Source: Saccopteryx bilineata (taxonomy: Eukaryota > Chordata > Mammalia > Chiroptera > Emballonuridae). From it: DNA of 64,000 nt. Below are positions 33,905-44,817 of the stretch, in pieces (positions within the stretch are counted from its first letter, which is position 1; each line of letters opens with the position of its first letter). The position numbers and the translations under genes are program-made. The notes under the pieces were generated by a model, which was given only the letters and a program-made list of their open reading frames with translations, did no database searches and had not been told where the DNA came from. Location: NCBI RefSeq assembly GCF_036850765.1, contig NC_089491.1, positions 92,102,740-92,166,739 on the forward strand, written 5' to 3'.

Positions 33905-34060
33905 TGGTAGACCCGTCGGAGTCATTGGCCTGGTGTGCAGGATTCCCGGGTTCGATTCCCAGCCAGAGCACACAGGAGAAGCGCCCATCTACCTCTCCAC
34001 TCCTCCCCCTCTCCTTCCTCTTGGTCTCTCTCCTCCCGCCCGCAGCCAAGGTTCCACCGG
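33905..34060 (+). mobile_element. tRNA-derived SINE (type I), 5' part only
   Basis: Has the B box 'gggttcgattcc' at 33948-33959, then 'cacacaggagaagcgccc' and the CT-rich block. It stops at 'ggttccaccgg', where the TSD begins. The head is rearranged ('gacccgtcggagtcattgg'). It lacks its own TSDs. Confidence 0.8.
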
Positions 34061-34070
34061 TGTAGTATAT

Positions 34071-36640
34071 TTTAAAGTCAGGTATTGTAATGCCCCCGGC
34101 TTCATATTTTTTTCTTAGGATTACTTTCACTATTCGGGGTTTTATATGGTTCTATATAAACCTGATGATTTTTTGTTCCATTTCTTTAAAAAATGATATT
34201 GAAATTCTGATTGGAATTGCATTAAATTTGTATATTGCTTTGTGTGATAATGTCATTTTGACTATATTTATTCTTCCTAAGAACAAGAAATGTTTTTTTC
34301 ATTTCATTGTGTCTTTTTTGATTTCCTTTAACAATACTTTGTATTTTTCATTATATAGGTCCTTTACATTCTTTGTTATCTTTATTCCTAGGTATTTTTT
34401 TGTTGTTGCAACAATAAAAGGAATTATTTTTTGGAGTTCATTTTCTAAAGTTTCATTGTTGGCATATAAGAAAGGAATAGACTTCTGTATGTTAATTTTG
34501 TATCCTGCGACCTTACTGTATTGGTTTATTGTTTCTAGTAGTGTTTCTGTGAAGTCTTTGGGGTTTTCTATATACAGGAACATATCATCAACAAAAACCT
34601 TTACTCCTTTTTTCTTAAAATGAATGCCTTTTATTTCTTTCTCTTGTCTGATTGCTCTGGCTAGAACTTCCAGCACTATGTTGAATAGGAGTGGAGAGAG
34701 TGGGCAACTTTGTTTTGATCCTGATTTTAGAAGAAATGTTTTCAGTTTTTTGCCATTTCATATGATGTTAGCTGATGGTTTGTCATAAATTGCCTTTATT
34801 ATGTTGAAGTATATTTCTTCTAAACCCATTTTGTTGAGTGTCTTAAACATAAAATAATGTGTATTTTATTGGATGCCTTTTCTGCATCTATTGATAGGAT
34901 TATATGGTTTTTGTTTTTTGTTTTGTTGAAATGGTGTATTATATTAATTGTTTTACAGATATTGAACCATCCTTGTGATTCTGGAATGAATTTCACTTGA
35001 TCATGGTGACTTATTTTTTTAATGTGTTGTATTTGTTTTGCTAGTATTTTTTTATGATTTTTGCAACTGTATTTATTAGAGATATTGGTCTGTAGTTTTT
35101 TTGTGTGTTTTTTGCATTGTCCTTGCCAGGTTTTGGTATGAGGGTTAAGTTGGCCTCATAAAATGTGTTTGGAAGTACTGCTTCTTCGTCAATATTTTGG
35201 ATAACTTTGAGTAAAATGGAAACCAAATCTTTGAATGTTTGATAGAATTTACTGTTATAGCCATCTGGCCCTGGACTTTAAGTTTTTGGGAGGTTTTTGA
35301 TAGTTGCTTCTATTTCCTCCCTGCTTATGGGTCCGTTTAGGCTTTCTACTTCTTCATGATTCTGTCTAGGAACATTATATAGTTTTTGGAATTTATCCAT
35401 TTCTTCTAGATTGTTAAATTTGGTGGTATATAGGTTTTCATACTATTCTACAATAATCTTTTGTTTATCTATGATATTTATAGTACTTTCTCCTCTTTCA
35501 TTTTGGATTTTGTTTATATGAGTCTTTTTTCTTTTATCCTTAGTAAATCTTGCCAAGGGTTTGTCAATTTTGTTGATCTTTTCAAAGAATGAACTCCTTG
35601 TTTTATTGATTCTTTCTATAGTATTTCTGTTCTCTATTTCATTTATTTCTGCTCTAATTTTTATTATTTCATTTTTTCTGTTGGTTTTGAGTTGCCTTTT
35701 TTTCTAGTTCCTTAAGATGTGATGTTAAGTTGTTTACTTGGCTTCTCTCTTGTTTGTTCATATAAGCCTGTAATGATATGAACTTCCCTCTTACTACTGT
35801 TTTTGCTGCATCCCAGAGATTCTGATATGTTGTGTTGTCTTTTTTATTTCTATATATATTTTGATCTTTTCTTTTATTTCTTCTTTGACCCAGTTGTTTT
35901 TTAGAAGTATGTTGTTTAATTTCCACTTTTTTGTGGGTTTGTTTACTTCTTTTTTGAAGTTGAATTCTAGTTTCAAAAATTTATGAACAGAGAATATGCT
36001 TAGTATAATTTCAATCTTTCTGAATTTGTTGATGTTATTTTTGTGGCCCAACATATGGTCAATTTTTGAGAATATACCATGTACACTGGAGAAAAATGTA
36101 TACTCTGACATTTTGAAATAAAATGTCCTATAGGTGTCTATTATATCTAATTGTTCTAGTGTTTCCTTTAAGGCCAATATTTCTTTATTAATTTTCTGTT
36201 TGAATGAATTGTCTAGAGCCATTAGTGGTGTATTGAGGTCTCCAAGTGTGATCATATTTTTGTCAGTTTTTATTTTTAGATCAGTTAGTAGATGTCTTAT
36301 ATATTTTGGTGCTCCTTGATTTGGTGCATATATATTAAGAAGTGTTGTTTCTTCTTGATTCAATGCCCTCTTTATCATTATGAAATGACCATCTTTGTCT
36401 CTGATTATCTTTGTTGTCTTGTAGTCAGCATTGTTAGATATGATTATTGCTACACCTACTTTTTTTTTGGATGTTATTTCCTTGGAGAATTATTTTCTGA
36501 CCTTTCACTTTGAATGTGTTTTTATCTTTGTAGCTTAGATATGTTTCTTAATGGCAGCATACAGTTGGGTTTTCTCTTTTGATCCACTCTGCTACTCTGT
36601 GTCTTTCTATTGGTGAGTTCAGTTCATTACATTCAATATA
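34071..36640 (-). pseudogene. Older L1 ORF2 (endonuclease and RT regions), degraded
   Basis: Frames on the minus strand retain endonuclease marks [13 protein letters not shown] and [12 protein letters not shown] (35794-36378). Reverse transcriptase pieces include [11 protein letters not shown] (35041-35226) and the catalytic region as [12 protein letters not shown] (34584-34619). The Ala of FADD has become Val, and two residues before it are lost compared with the young L1. Many frameshifts separate the pieces. The start region near 36640 reads AEWIKRENPT-like, keeping the Trp that is a stop in the young copy. Confidence 0.85.
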
Positions 36641-36880
36641 ATTATTGACACTTGAAGGTTTCCTATTGTCATTTCATATAATGTTTTATCATAACTGTGA
36701 TTCTTCTTTGGCTCTTCTTTTTTGTTTTTCTGTCATTTGCTTTTGTTTGGTTGTATTCCATACTTCTTTCCTCTGTTTCTTCTTTTTTTTAAGCCATGTG
36801 TTTCAATAGTGGTATTTTCAGGGGTGGTTAACATTAGATAATTCAAAGAACATATATCATATTCATTGTAGTCCATTATC

Positions 36881-37960
36881 TCATGAGTGCTTCAGCACTC
36901 CATCTTTTTTTGTTACTGTTAATATTTGTCTTCTCCCTTTTTTGTTTTTGTTGTCACAGATTAATTTTTTTATTGTGATCTTGTTGAAGCTTTTACTTGT
37001 GATTTTTTTGTTTTGTTTTGTTCTTTGTATCTGGTCAAATATCCCCTTCAGTATTTCCTGAAGTGAGGGTTTTCTGGTGATAAATTTGCTCATCTTCTAT
37101 ATGTCTGTGAATGTTTTTATTTTCCCTTCATATTTGAAGAAAAGCTTTAATAGATATAATATTTTTGGCTGGAAGTTCCTCTCTTTCAGTACATTAAATA
37201 TTGGGGTTAACTGCCTTCTAGCTTGCAGAATTTCTTCTGAGAAATCTGATGATATCCTAGTGGGCCTTCCTTTACATGTTATAGTCTTCTGTTCCCTGGC
37301 TGCCTTGAGGGTTTTTCTTTGTCATTGGTTTGTGATAATTTCATTATGATATGCCTTAGAGTAGGTCATTTTGGGTTACGGTAACTCGGTGTTCTGTTTG
37401 CTTCTTAAATTCAAGGCTCTAATTCTTTCCACAGGCTTGGGAAATTAACATCGATTATTTGTTTGAATATGTTCTCCATTCCTTTTTCTCTCTCTTCTTC
37501 TGATATACCCATTATTCTTATATTGTTCTTTCTGATGGAGTCAGACAATTCATGTAGGGCCTTCTCATTTTTTTAAATTTGTGAGTCTATCTCCTCTTCT
37601 CTCTCTACTATGTCTAGTTGCCTGTCTTCTATGTCACTAATTCTCTCTTCTATCTAGCCTGTTCTATTAGCTAAGCTTGTCTCCTCATTTTCAGTTCATG
37701 TGTTGAGTTTTTCATCTCTGTTTGGTTCCTTTTTATAGTTTCAATTTCCTTGATGAAGTATTCTTTTTGTTCATTAAAGTTTTTTTTTGAGCTCACTAAA
37801 TTGCCTTTTAGAGCTTTCTTATATTTCACTGAATATTTTTGAGACTTCAGTTTTGAATTACCTGTCATTTATCTCCAAGGTTTCTAAGTAATTAAAAATT
37901 TTTTCTAGGGAGTTTTTTTTTATCATCTATCTGAGTTATGTCTCTGTCTTTTGTATCCAT
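36881..37960 (-). pseudogene. Older L1 ORF1, degraded
   Basis: The ATG at 37960 (ATG GAT ACA AAA) matches the young ORF1 start. Pieces include a coiled-coil part (37671-37868) and a C-terminal end (36881-37093, MSKFITRKPSLQEILKG). An in-frame TAA at 37573-37575 (DSQI-stop-KNEK) lies at the same codon as the TAA in the young copy. There are further frameshifts. The C-terminus is longer than in the young copy. Confidence 0.8.
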
Positions 37961-39728
37961 GATATTTTGTTTATTTTTCCTTAATGGCATTTGAGAGTTG
38001 TATTGTTATAAACACTTATAAAAGATGATTAAGAAAATAAACTAAAAGTTGAAAAAATACAGTGAAAAAATGAAAATTCTGTAATGATAAGTGGAACAAA
38101 AACTACAGAGAACAAGAATCAGGAACTGAGGATAAATGACAAAAGAGAGAAAAATAAAGTCAAAAACAAGCAAAATGCCAGAAAAAAATGAGTTAAAAAT
38201 ATAATAATTTGATGATAAATGACAACTGGACGAGAGAAGAAGAAAAAGATAAAGAAAAAAATCAGAAGGGAGAATAAAAAGAAAGAAAGGACAAAAAACA
38301 AAATACAAAACAAAGTAAAAGAAAAGAAAAAAACAGAAGTAATGGTTTCTGAAATGAAACCCTCACAAAAAAACAATAATGAAAAATGTAACAACTATGA
38401 ATAATATAGTTCAAATGGAAAATAATAAAAAAAAGAAAATGAGAAGAGGTAAAAATGACAAAAAGCATTAAAACAAAATGTAATTTTTTTAGTTTGAGAG
38501 GTAGATTCTTTTTTTCTGGCAGTTGGCACTGTACTACTAAGTTTGCCTCTGTGTGACTTTTGGGCAGAGGTCTGCTGGTGTGTCACTGTGGCAATGACGT
38601 AGACTGGGTCTCAGTCCCATTGGCAGGCAGAGCTTGTTGAAGTTTTGCAATTATGTAGCTCTAGTAATGGCAGTCTCAGTTTTCCAGGTGCCTCACTCAT
38701 TGCATGTCCCTCCCACTGGAGCTAGCAGCCTGGAGACTTAGCTGTTTGGTCCACCTCAGCTACTGTCCTCGCAGCAAGGGAATCTATGCACAACCAGGTC
38801 CCTTCTCCCCCACTGCTCAAAGAACAATTCTGGGCAAGGCAGTGGTAACCAGAGGCATCAGCAAGAGCAGGCAGGGCAGGGCACAGACCAAGGACCAAGT
38901 GTCTTTCTGTTACAGACATTCAAAAATCTATGCACCAGCAGGCATATCTAGCATGCCTCAGGGTGCTGCGGTTTTAATCTCCACAGGCATTTCCCACTTG
39001 CACTGCTTGGTAGCCTGTGACAGGCCACATATGTGTCTAGCTCCTACGACTCCAGCAATGCACACAGATGGTTGCACCCGCTGTTCAGGCATTTAGTGCC
39101 AGCAGTATCAGGTCAAGGGTCTTGGCCTGTGCACGTGCCCTGCACTGGGGATCATGGAGCCGGGAATGCCCACAGGCGCTGTTGCTAATGCAGGTGCCTA
39201 ACATTGATAATTTCGGGTTGAGCACTCAGCCCCCATGCATGCCTGCTTGCTCCCGGCACTGATGATGCTAGGTGGAGCTGCTAGAACAGCACCAGTGATC
39301 ATGGAGCTGGGAATGCACAAAGATATTGGTGCCAGCCTACATGGGCAACCTCTGCTAGTAATTTTAGATGGATCCCACCACCTGTGCACACACTTAGTGT
39401 CCGCAATCTTAGGCAGAGCCAGTGAGTTCTTTCTTTTGTTTGTGCACCTACCCTAACTCAGCTCCTTCCCCACTAGCTCAGTCTCTCCTCTTCATCCAGT
39501 TCCAAACAAAAGTGCCCCTACCTCAGATCAGTGCAGAAAGCGAAATGCCCCAAACGACGTCTTATATATTCAGCCACTTTTTTAGCCAATCACAACTTTA
39601 TCTGATGTGTGTAAATTTCAGGTGCTCCTAAGGCCTTTTGTTTTCTGTGTTTAATTGTTGAATTTGTTTAAATTTCAAGGGGAGAAATTGGGAGTATACC
39701 TCACGTTACCATTTCTCTGACATCACCA
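37961..39728 (-). promoter_or_regulatory. Older L1 5' UTR
   Basis: About 1.77 kb. The ORF1-proximal part (38000-38480) is A-rich in plus orientation. The distal part (38500-39700) is GC-richer, with many 'gcac'-type words but no clear 240-bp monomers. The terminus 'ttctctgacatcaccaaac' at 39713-39731 parallels the 'tctgacgtcatc' terminus of the young L1, with the CRE decayed. Open frames here are chance. Confidence 0.7.
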
Positions 39729-39784
39729 AACTATTATATGTTTAAATAATTAAGATAAAAGATGGTCATAAGTGGATAATGTTA

Positions 39785-40195
39785 ATCTTATTTATTTGTT
39801 TGTTTTTTGTGACAGAGACAGAGAGAGACAGATAAAGGGAAAAATAGGGATAGACAAACAGGAAGGGTGAGAGATGAGAAGCTTCAATTTTTCATTGCAG
39901 CACCATAGTTATTCATTGATTACCTTCTCATATGTTGCTTTACTGGGGAGCTATAGCAGAGTGAGTGACACCTTGCTCAAGCCAGCTAGCAACCTTGGCT
40001 TCAAGCCAGCAAGCAACCTTTGGGCTTAAGCCAGTGACCATGGGGTCATGTCTATGATTCCATCCTAATGCCAGTGACCCTGTGCTTAAGCTGCAGAGCC
40101 CGCGCTCAAGTCAATGACCTCAGGGTTTCGAACCTGGGTCCTCTGTGTCCCAGTCTGACACTATCTCCTGCACTACTTCCTGGTCAGCCTTGATA
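39785..40195 (-). mobile_element. tRNA-derived SINE (type II), full length
   Basis: Antisense tail (ttatttgtttgttttttgtg), GA-rich block, 'ttcattgattaccttctcat' and the repeated 'gcaaccttgg'/'aagccag' phrases. The antisense B box is 'ggtttcgaacc' at 40123-40133, and the head ends 'ctacttcctggtcag'. Confidence 0.85.
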
Positions 40196-40610
40196 GTGTT
40201 GAATTTAAATGAAGAAATGTAAATTAAAACAAAATTCTACACCTAAAATGTTCAGTTTCTGAATTAAAATCATCATTGATGTATCTTAACAGTAATGATG
40301 GCAGCAAAATAAATATTTACTAAATTTGAGGACATAATATAAAGTCCCCAGCCTGAAGAACAGAGAACAAGGAGATTAAAAAATATAAAAAGCCTCTATG
40401 ACTTGTGGCACAGTATCAAATCAAATATATATGTAATTTGATTTCAACAGGAAAGTGATAAAAAAATGAAAAAATATTAAGAAGACATTGCAGCAATGCA
40501 TTTTAAATTTTGTTTCAGTTTATCCAACATTCAAGTGTTTCACCCTAGAAAGTTAATTCAAAAAGTCTAGTCTACCATATTACCACAAGTAAGTTTAATA
40601 TATTAAATTT
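40196..40610. other. Unassigned AT-rich sequence
   Basis: No gene and no named repeat. Confidence 0.5.
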
Positions 40611-40803
40611 TTTATTATCATTAATTTTTAAAAGTATTATTTTATTTTTTGACTTTAGAGAAGAGAGAGAAATGGGAGAGAAGGAAGCATCCAACTCATA
40701 GCTGCTTCTCTTGTGTATCTTGACTGGCCAAGGCCAAGGTTTTAAACTGATGACCTCAGCATTCCAAATTAATACTTTATCCACTGTACCACCACAGGTC
40801 AAG
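40611..40803 (-). mobile_element. tRNA-derived SINE (type III), diverged
   Basis: 'tattttttgactttagagaag' start, GA-rich block, 'tcttgactggccaaggccaa' and an antisense head ending 'accaccacaggtcaag' at 40803. It is more diverged than the copy at 21709. Confidence 0.8.
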
Positions 40804-41505
40804 TTTAAAATATCTTTTTTAACTTTCTAGTCTTACCCTTTAGCAAGTGACAGACAGTTTAGAAATACAAAATTGTAAGTGGACTTTCTTAACATGCTAA
40901 CAAGGAATAAAGTAAATGCTTGATGAATCAAATCTCTTCAGGAGGAAAGTGAATGATATGCTCATCTCAATGTTTTTTTTGCCAATGATATAATAAAGAC
41001 ATCAACTATACAGTGTTCCTTATTGTGCATGTCTCATGTACAGTAATAATACTTATGAGTCATTGTCAAGGGAAATCTATTTGAATTGTTTTTCCATAAG
41101 AAGCAAAAGAAATTTGGTGATATGCCAAAAAAATTGTTATAAAGATTGCAAGCACTGCCTCTGAGCATGCTATCTTCATCCATGTAATGTAGGCTAAAAT
41201 TCAGCGTTACTCCAGATGTTTTTTCTATTTTGGAATGTAATAGCATTATTAAAACATACACTTTATATGACAATTTATTTCTACTTGTCACAGTATCACT
41301 TGCAAATATTTAACAAACTATCAGGCTTTAAGCATATTTGTTTCTAGACATTTCAAACACATTATTTTTACTGACTACATTACCAAGTACTGTACCTAAG
41401 ACAGCAAGGTTCAGACTGTAGTATTGTCATAATTTCTCAGTGTAAGTACGAGGATTCCATGGCAAAAATATGTCTATATACACTCCTTGAGAGAATAAAA
41501 CAACT
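40804..41505. other. Unassigned sequence
   Basis: No gene. The frame 41034-41291 has no recognisable domain. Confidence 0.45.
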
Positions 41506-41509
41506 AGAA

Positions 41510-43365
41510 TATTAATTTTATTTATTTTTCTTTATTTTTAATATATTTTAATTGAATTTATTAAAGTAATTTTGATAAATTTATGTAAGTTTCAGCTGTA
41601 CAATTTTATAATACATCATCTGCATATAGCATTGTATGTTCACTACCCAAATCAATATCCTTTCATCACTATTTTCTCCTAACCATTTTCTATCTCAGTC
41701 CAAATACTTACCCTCTGGTAATCATCATGTTGTTGTCTGTGTCTATAATTTTTTTATTTGATTTATTTTGGGTTTTGTTTATGTTTTTTATTTTGCTTAA
41801 TCACTTCACCTTTTTCACTCAGCCCTTCAGTCACCCTCCCCTCTGATAGCTGCAATCTGTTCTCTGAATCTGCCTCTATTTTGTTTGTTAGCTTATTTTA
41901 TTCATTAGATTCTAATTATCAGTAAAATCGTATGGTACTTATCTTTTTCTCACTGCATTAAAGTTGTACTTTGCCATATCGTGGTTCACTTTTCACGGTC
42001 TACTGTATCACAGATTTTTAAATTGTATATATCTAATAGTTTGCTATATTGCGAGATTTTGCAGTATATAGGTATTTTTATATCATTATTTTAATTATTT
42101 TAAGGTAAAATAAGCAAAATAAGTGTGCAAAAGGTTAATAACGGTGTTGGAAAGGTTTATGAGAGTGTGGAGAGAGTTTATAAAGCCTTAAAATATATAT
42201 AAATAATAAAATAAATAGAAGGTCACTTCATGGATTTTTGCTTGTCGCCGGAGGTTCTTGGACGTAACCCCCACGATAGACAAGGAGCCACTGTATTTTC
42301 CTTAGCATAATGCTTTCCTTGTGCATCCATTCTGTCACATAAGGCAAGATTTCCTTCTTTTTCACAACTGAGTAATATTCTGTCATGTAAATATACCAAA
42401 GATTTTATATCTACTCACTTATTGATGGCACTTAAGCTGTTTCTAGACTTTGGTTATTATAAATAATGCTGCAACGAGCAAAGGGATGCACATATCCTTT
42501 TGAATTAGTATTTTGGGTCTTTGTATATATTTCCAGAAGTAGAATCCTTGGGTGATAAGGCCATTTTTAAATGTTATCAGTAAATTTATACTGTTTTCCA
42601 CAGTAGCTGCACCAATCTGCATTCTCACCAACAGCACATCAGAGTTCTATTTTCTCCATATCCTTGCCAAGACTTGTTTGATAATTTATTTACTATAGCC
42701 ATTCAGACAGGTGTGAAGTGATATCTCATTGTGGTTTTAATTTGCATTTCTCTGATGACCGGTGACCTTGCTTATCTTTTTTTATGTCTGTTGGCCATCT
42801 GTATGATGTTCTCTTTGGAGAAATTTCTATTCAGTTTCTTTGCCCATCTTTTAATTGAATTTTTTGTTTGTTTATTTTAGTGTTGAGTTTTATAAGTTTT
42901 TATATAAATTCTGGACATTAACACCTTAGCAGATATATCATTGGTGAGTATGTTCTGCCATTCAGTGGGTTGTTTTTTCATTTTTTGATAGCTTCCTTTG
43001 CTGTGCCAAACTTTTTAGTTAGATATAGTCCCATTTGTTTATTTTCTCTTTTGTTCCCTTTGCCCTAGGAGATATATCATAAAAAATATTGCTACAAGAA
43101 ATTACTGAAATTTTACTGCCTATATTTTCTTCTAGAATTTTATGGGTTAAATATTTTATTCTTTAATTAATTTGGAGTTCATTCTTATCTATGCTATAAG
43201 AAAATAGTTAAGATTTAATTGTTTTGCTCATATCTGTCCAATATTCCCTATACCATTTATTGAATAGGTTATCTTTACTCTATTGTATGGTTTTGTCTCC
43301 TTTGTGAAATATTAATTAATTATAAAGATGTAGATTTATTTCTGGGTTCTTTATTTCATTGAATT
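41510..43365 (-). mobile_element. Old L1 3' half, interrupted by a Tigger-like MITE
   Basis: Antisense 3' UTR ('gtttcagctgtacaatttt', 41590) and ORF2 C-terminal sequence: 'aaataatgctgcaacgagca' (42461), 'cattctcaccaacagcacat' (42620) and 'attgtggttttaatttgcat' (42729). It reaches back to about 43365. No open frame is left. This older subfamily is unlike the L1s at 22.9-39.7 kb. Confidence 0.8.
41967..42295. mobile_element. Tigger/pogo-like MITE (~325 bp)
   Basis: TA flanks at 41967-41968 and 42294-42295. The left end 'ctttgccatatcgtggttc' and the inverse complement of the right end share TATCGTGG in the terminal inverted repeat. The interior repeats related 'tatatcgcg'-like words. L1 sequence resumes on both sides, so it inserted into the L1. 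It encodes no transposase. Confidence 0.75.
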
Positions 43366-43484
43366 AGAAAAAAAATTAAAATATTATCTTTGTAAAGCCA
43401 AAATAATGTCTCAAAGTAAGAAAAATGTATTTCTTTCCAACCTAATCATCTGAAACAGAGAGATTTTAAAGAATATGTATACAG

Positions 43485-43890
43485 TGCCTGACCAGGCTGT
43501 GGTACAGTGGATAGAGCATTGGATTGGCACATAGAGGACTCAGGTTTGAAACCCAAAGTCACAAGTGCAGGCTCATCTGTATTGAGTGCGGGGTTGTTGG
43601 CTTGAGCATGGGATCATAGACATGACACAATGGTCACTGACTTAAGCCCAAAGATCGCTGGTTTGAAGCCCAAGGCCGCTGGTTTGAGCCCAAGGTTGCT
43701 GTTTTGATCAAGGGGTCACTTGTTCTGCTGCAGCCCTCTAGTCAAGGCAAATATGAGAAAGCAATCAATGAACAACTAAAGAAACTAAGGAGCCACATCA
43801 AAGAATTGATGCTTCTTATCTCTCTCTCTTTCAGTCTGTCTGTCCTTCTTTGTCCCACTCTCTGTCTCTGTCACACAAAAAAAGAAAAAA
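43485..43890 (+). mobile_element. tRNA-derived SINE (type II), long copy
   Basis: Head 'agtgcctgaccaggctgtgg' and a degraded B box near 43540-43552. The 'ggcttgagc'/'gatcgctgg' block is expanded, with several similar ~20-bp units. Then 'gaaagcaatcaatgaacaac', a (TC)n run and a 'ctgtctctgtcacac' plus A tail. Confidence 0.85.
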
Positions 43891-43983
43891 GAGTGTGTAT
43901 GCAGTTTGGGTCTTAAAAATACCCTCCAATACCCCCTTCACCTGGAAGTAATTATTTTTTAAATAAACTTAGTTTTTCTGTTT

Positions 43984-44417
43984 AAGAAAAATTTTGGCCC
44001 TGGCCAGTTGGCTCAGCGGTGGAGCGTCGGCCTGGCGTGCGGAGGACCCGGGTTCGATTCCCGGCCAGGGCACACAGGAGAGGCGTCCATTTGCTTCTCC
44101 ACCCCTCCGCTGCGCCTTCCTCTCTGTCTCTCTCTTCCCCTCCCGCAGCCAAGGCTCCATTGGAGCGGGGATGGCCCGGGCGCTGGGGATGGCTCTGTGG
44201 CCTCTGCCTCAGGCGCTGGAGTGGCTCTGGTCGCAACATGGTGATGCCCAGGATGGGCAGAGCATCGTCCCCTGGTGGGCAGAGCGTCGCCCCATGGTAG
44301 GCGTGCTGGGTGGATCCCGGTCGGGCGCATGCGGGAGTCTGTCTGGCTGTCTCTCCCTGTTTCCAGATTCAGAAAAATCCAAAAAAAAAAAAAACCTAAA
44401 AAAATAAGAAAAATTTT
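43984..44417 (+). mobile_element. tRNA-derived SINE (type I, duplicated subfamily), best preserved
   Basis: TSDs aagaaaaatttt at 43984-43995 and 44406-44417; body 43996-44405. A box 'ttggctcagcggtgg' at 44009-44023 and B box 'gggttcgattcc' at 44049-44060 are intact. It is CpG-rich, so probably young. The 'gtcccctggtgggcagagcg' segment near 44268-44287 is the subfamily's extra unit. The several open frames through it on both strands are artefacts of its GC content. Confidence 0.95.
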
Positions 44418-44465
44418 TAGGCAAATTAAATGTAATGTATAAAAGACAATTAAGTGAAATAAGAG

Positions 44466-44810
44466 TACAGGGAATTCTCAAGTTACAATAGTCTCGACAT
44501 ACAACATTTCAAGTTTATGACACTCACTCCCATAAAGACTTTAAAAAACTGAAAAGTCAGTGTTTCGGCTTACGCTATTAGCATCATACTTACGCACTAC
44601 ATGGGCAAATTAGTTTGGTTGTGTGAGGTGGGAATACACAGTATTTTTTTCTACGGCTTAGTTGTATTTTTATGTTCTAGATTATGATTTTACAATTATG
44701 TTAGGATAGGTAAGTGACTTAGGCTAGGATGTGTTTTGACTTACACCAAAATTTGGGCTATGTCACTGTTGTAGAAATTGAACTGTGTCATAACCCAAGG
44801 GCCCCCTGTA
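44466..44810. mobile_element. Tigger-like MITE (341 bp)
   Basis: TA flanks (44466-44467 and 44809-44810), with body 44468-44808. Its end CAGGGAATTCTCAAGTTAC pairs with the inverse complement CAGGGGGCCCTTGGGTTAT of the other end, mostly with transition differences. The interior is AT-rich and non-coding. It is a different family from those at 13143 and 41967. Confidence 0.75.
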
Positions 44811-44817
44811 CTCAAGT

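Larger units (their letters stand above)
32127..34070 (-). mobile_element. Second chimeric L1 copy, longer 5' part, with TSDs
   Basis: TSDs tgtagtatat at 32127-32136 and 34061-34070 sit inside the older L1. At the left is an expanded (TA)n run and poly-T. The L1 3' UTR and ORF2 end follow, to about 32606. After the same junction as in the 5.5-kb copy, a shared non-ORF2 segment runs to 32969. From 32970 to about 33900 the sequence is not present in the first copy and I cannot identify it. The last 150 bp is an antisense SINE piece, apparently carried within the same insertion. Confidence 0.75.
22885..39739 (-). mobile_element. Full-length L1 (older), split by two later insertions
   Basis: TSDs aactattaaat (22885-22895) and aactattatat (39729-39739) match at 10 of 11 and bracket one minus-strand L1. 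Its pieces are 22896-23460 (3' UTR and ORF2 end), 31281-32126 and 34071-39728 (rest of ORF2, ORF1 and 5' UTR), together about 7.1 kb. A younger full-length L1 and a chimeric L1 were inserted later. Many stops and frameshifts make it inactive. Confidence 0.9.

Noticed and set aside
38119..38468. Phe/Leu/Ser-rich membrane-like open frames on the minus strand
   Set aside because: Antisense of A-rich low-complexity L1 5' UTR; low-complexity T runs read as Phe.
39785..40195. Regularly spaced short repeats resembling a CRISPR-like or satellite array
   Set aside because: The repeated 'aagccagtgacc' phrases are internal to a SINE family seen at several places in the window.
43994..44407. Long GC-rich open frames on both strands (e.g. 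137 codons)
   Set aside because: They coincide exactly with a tRNA-derived SINE and recur in its other copies at 11725 and 16311; coding potential comes from base composition only.
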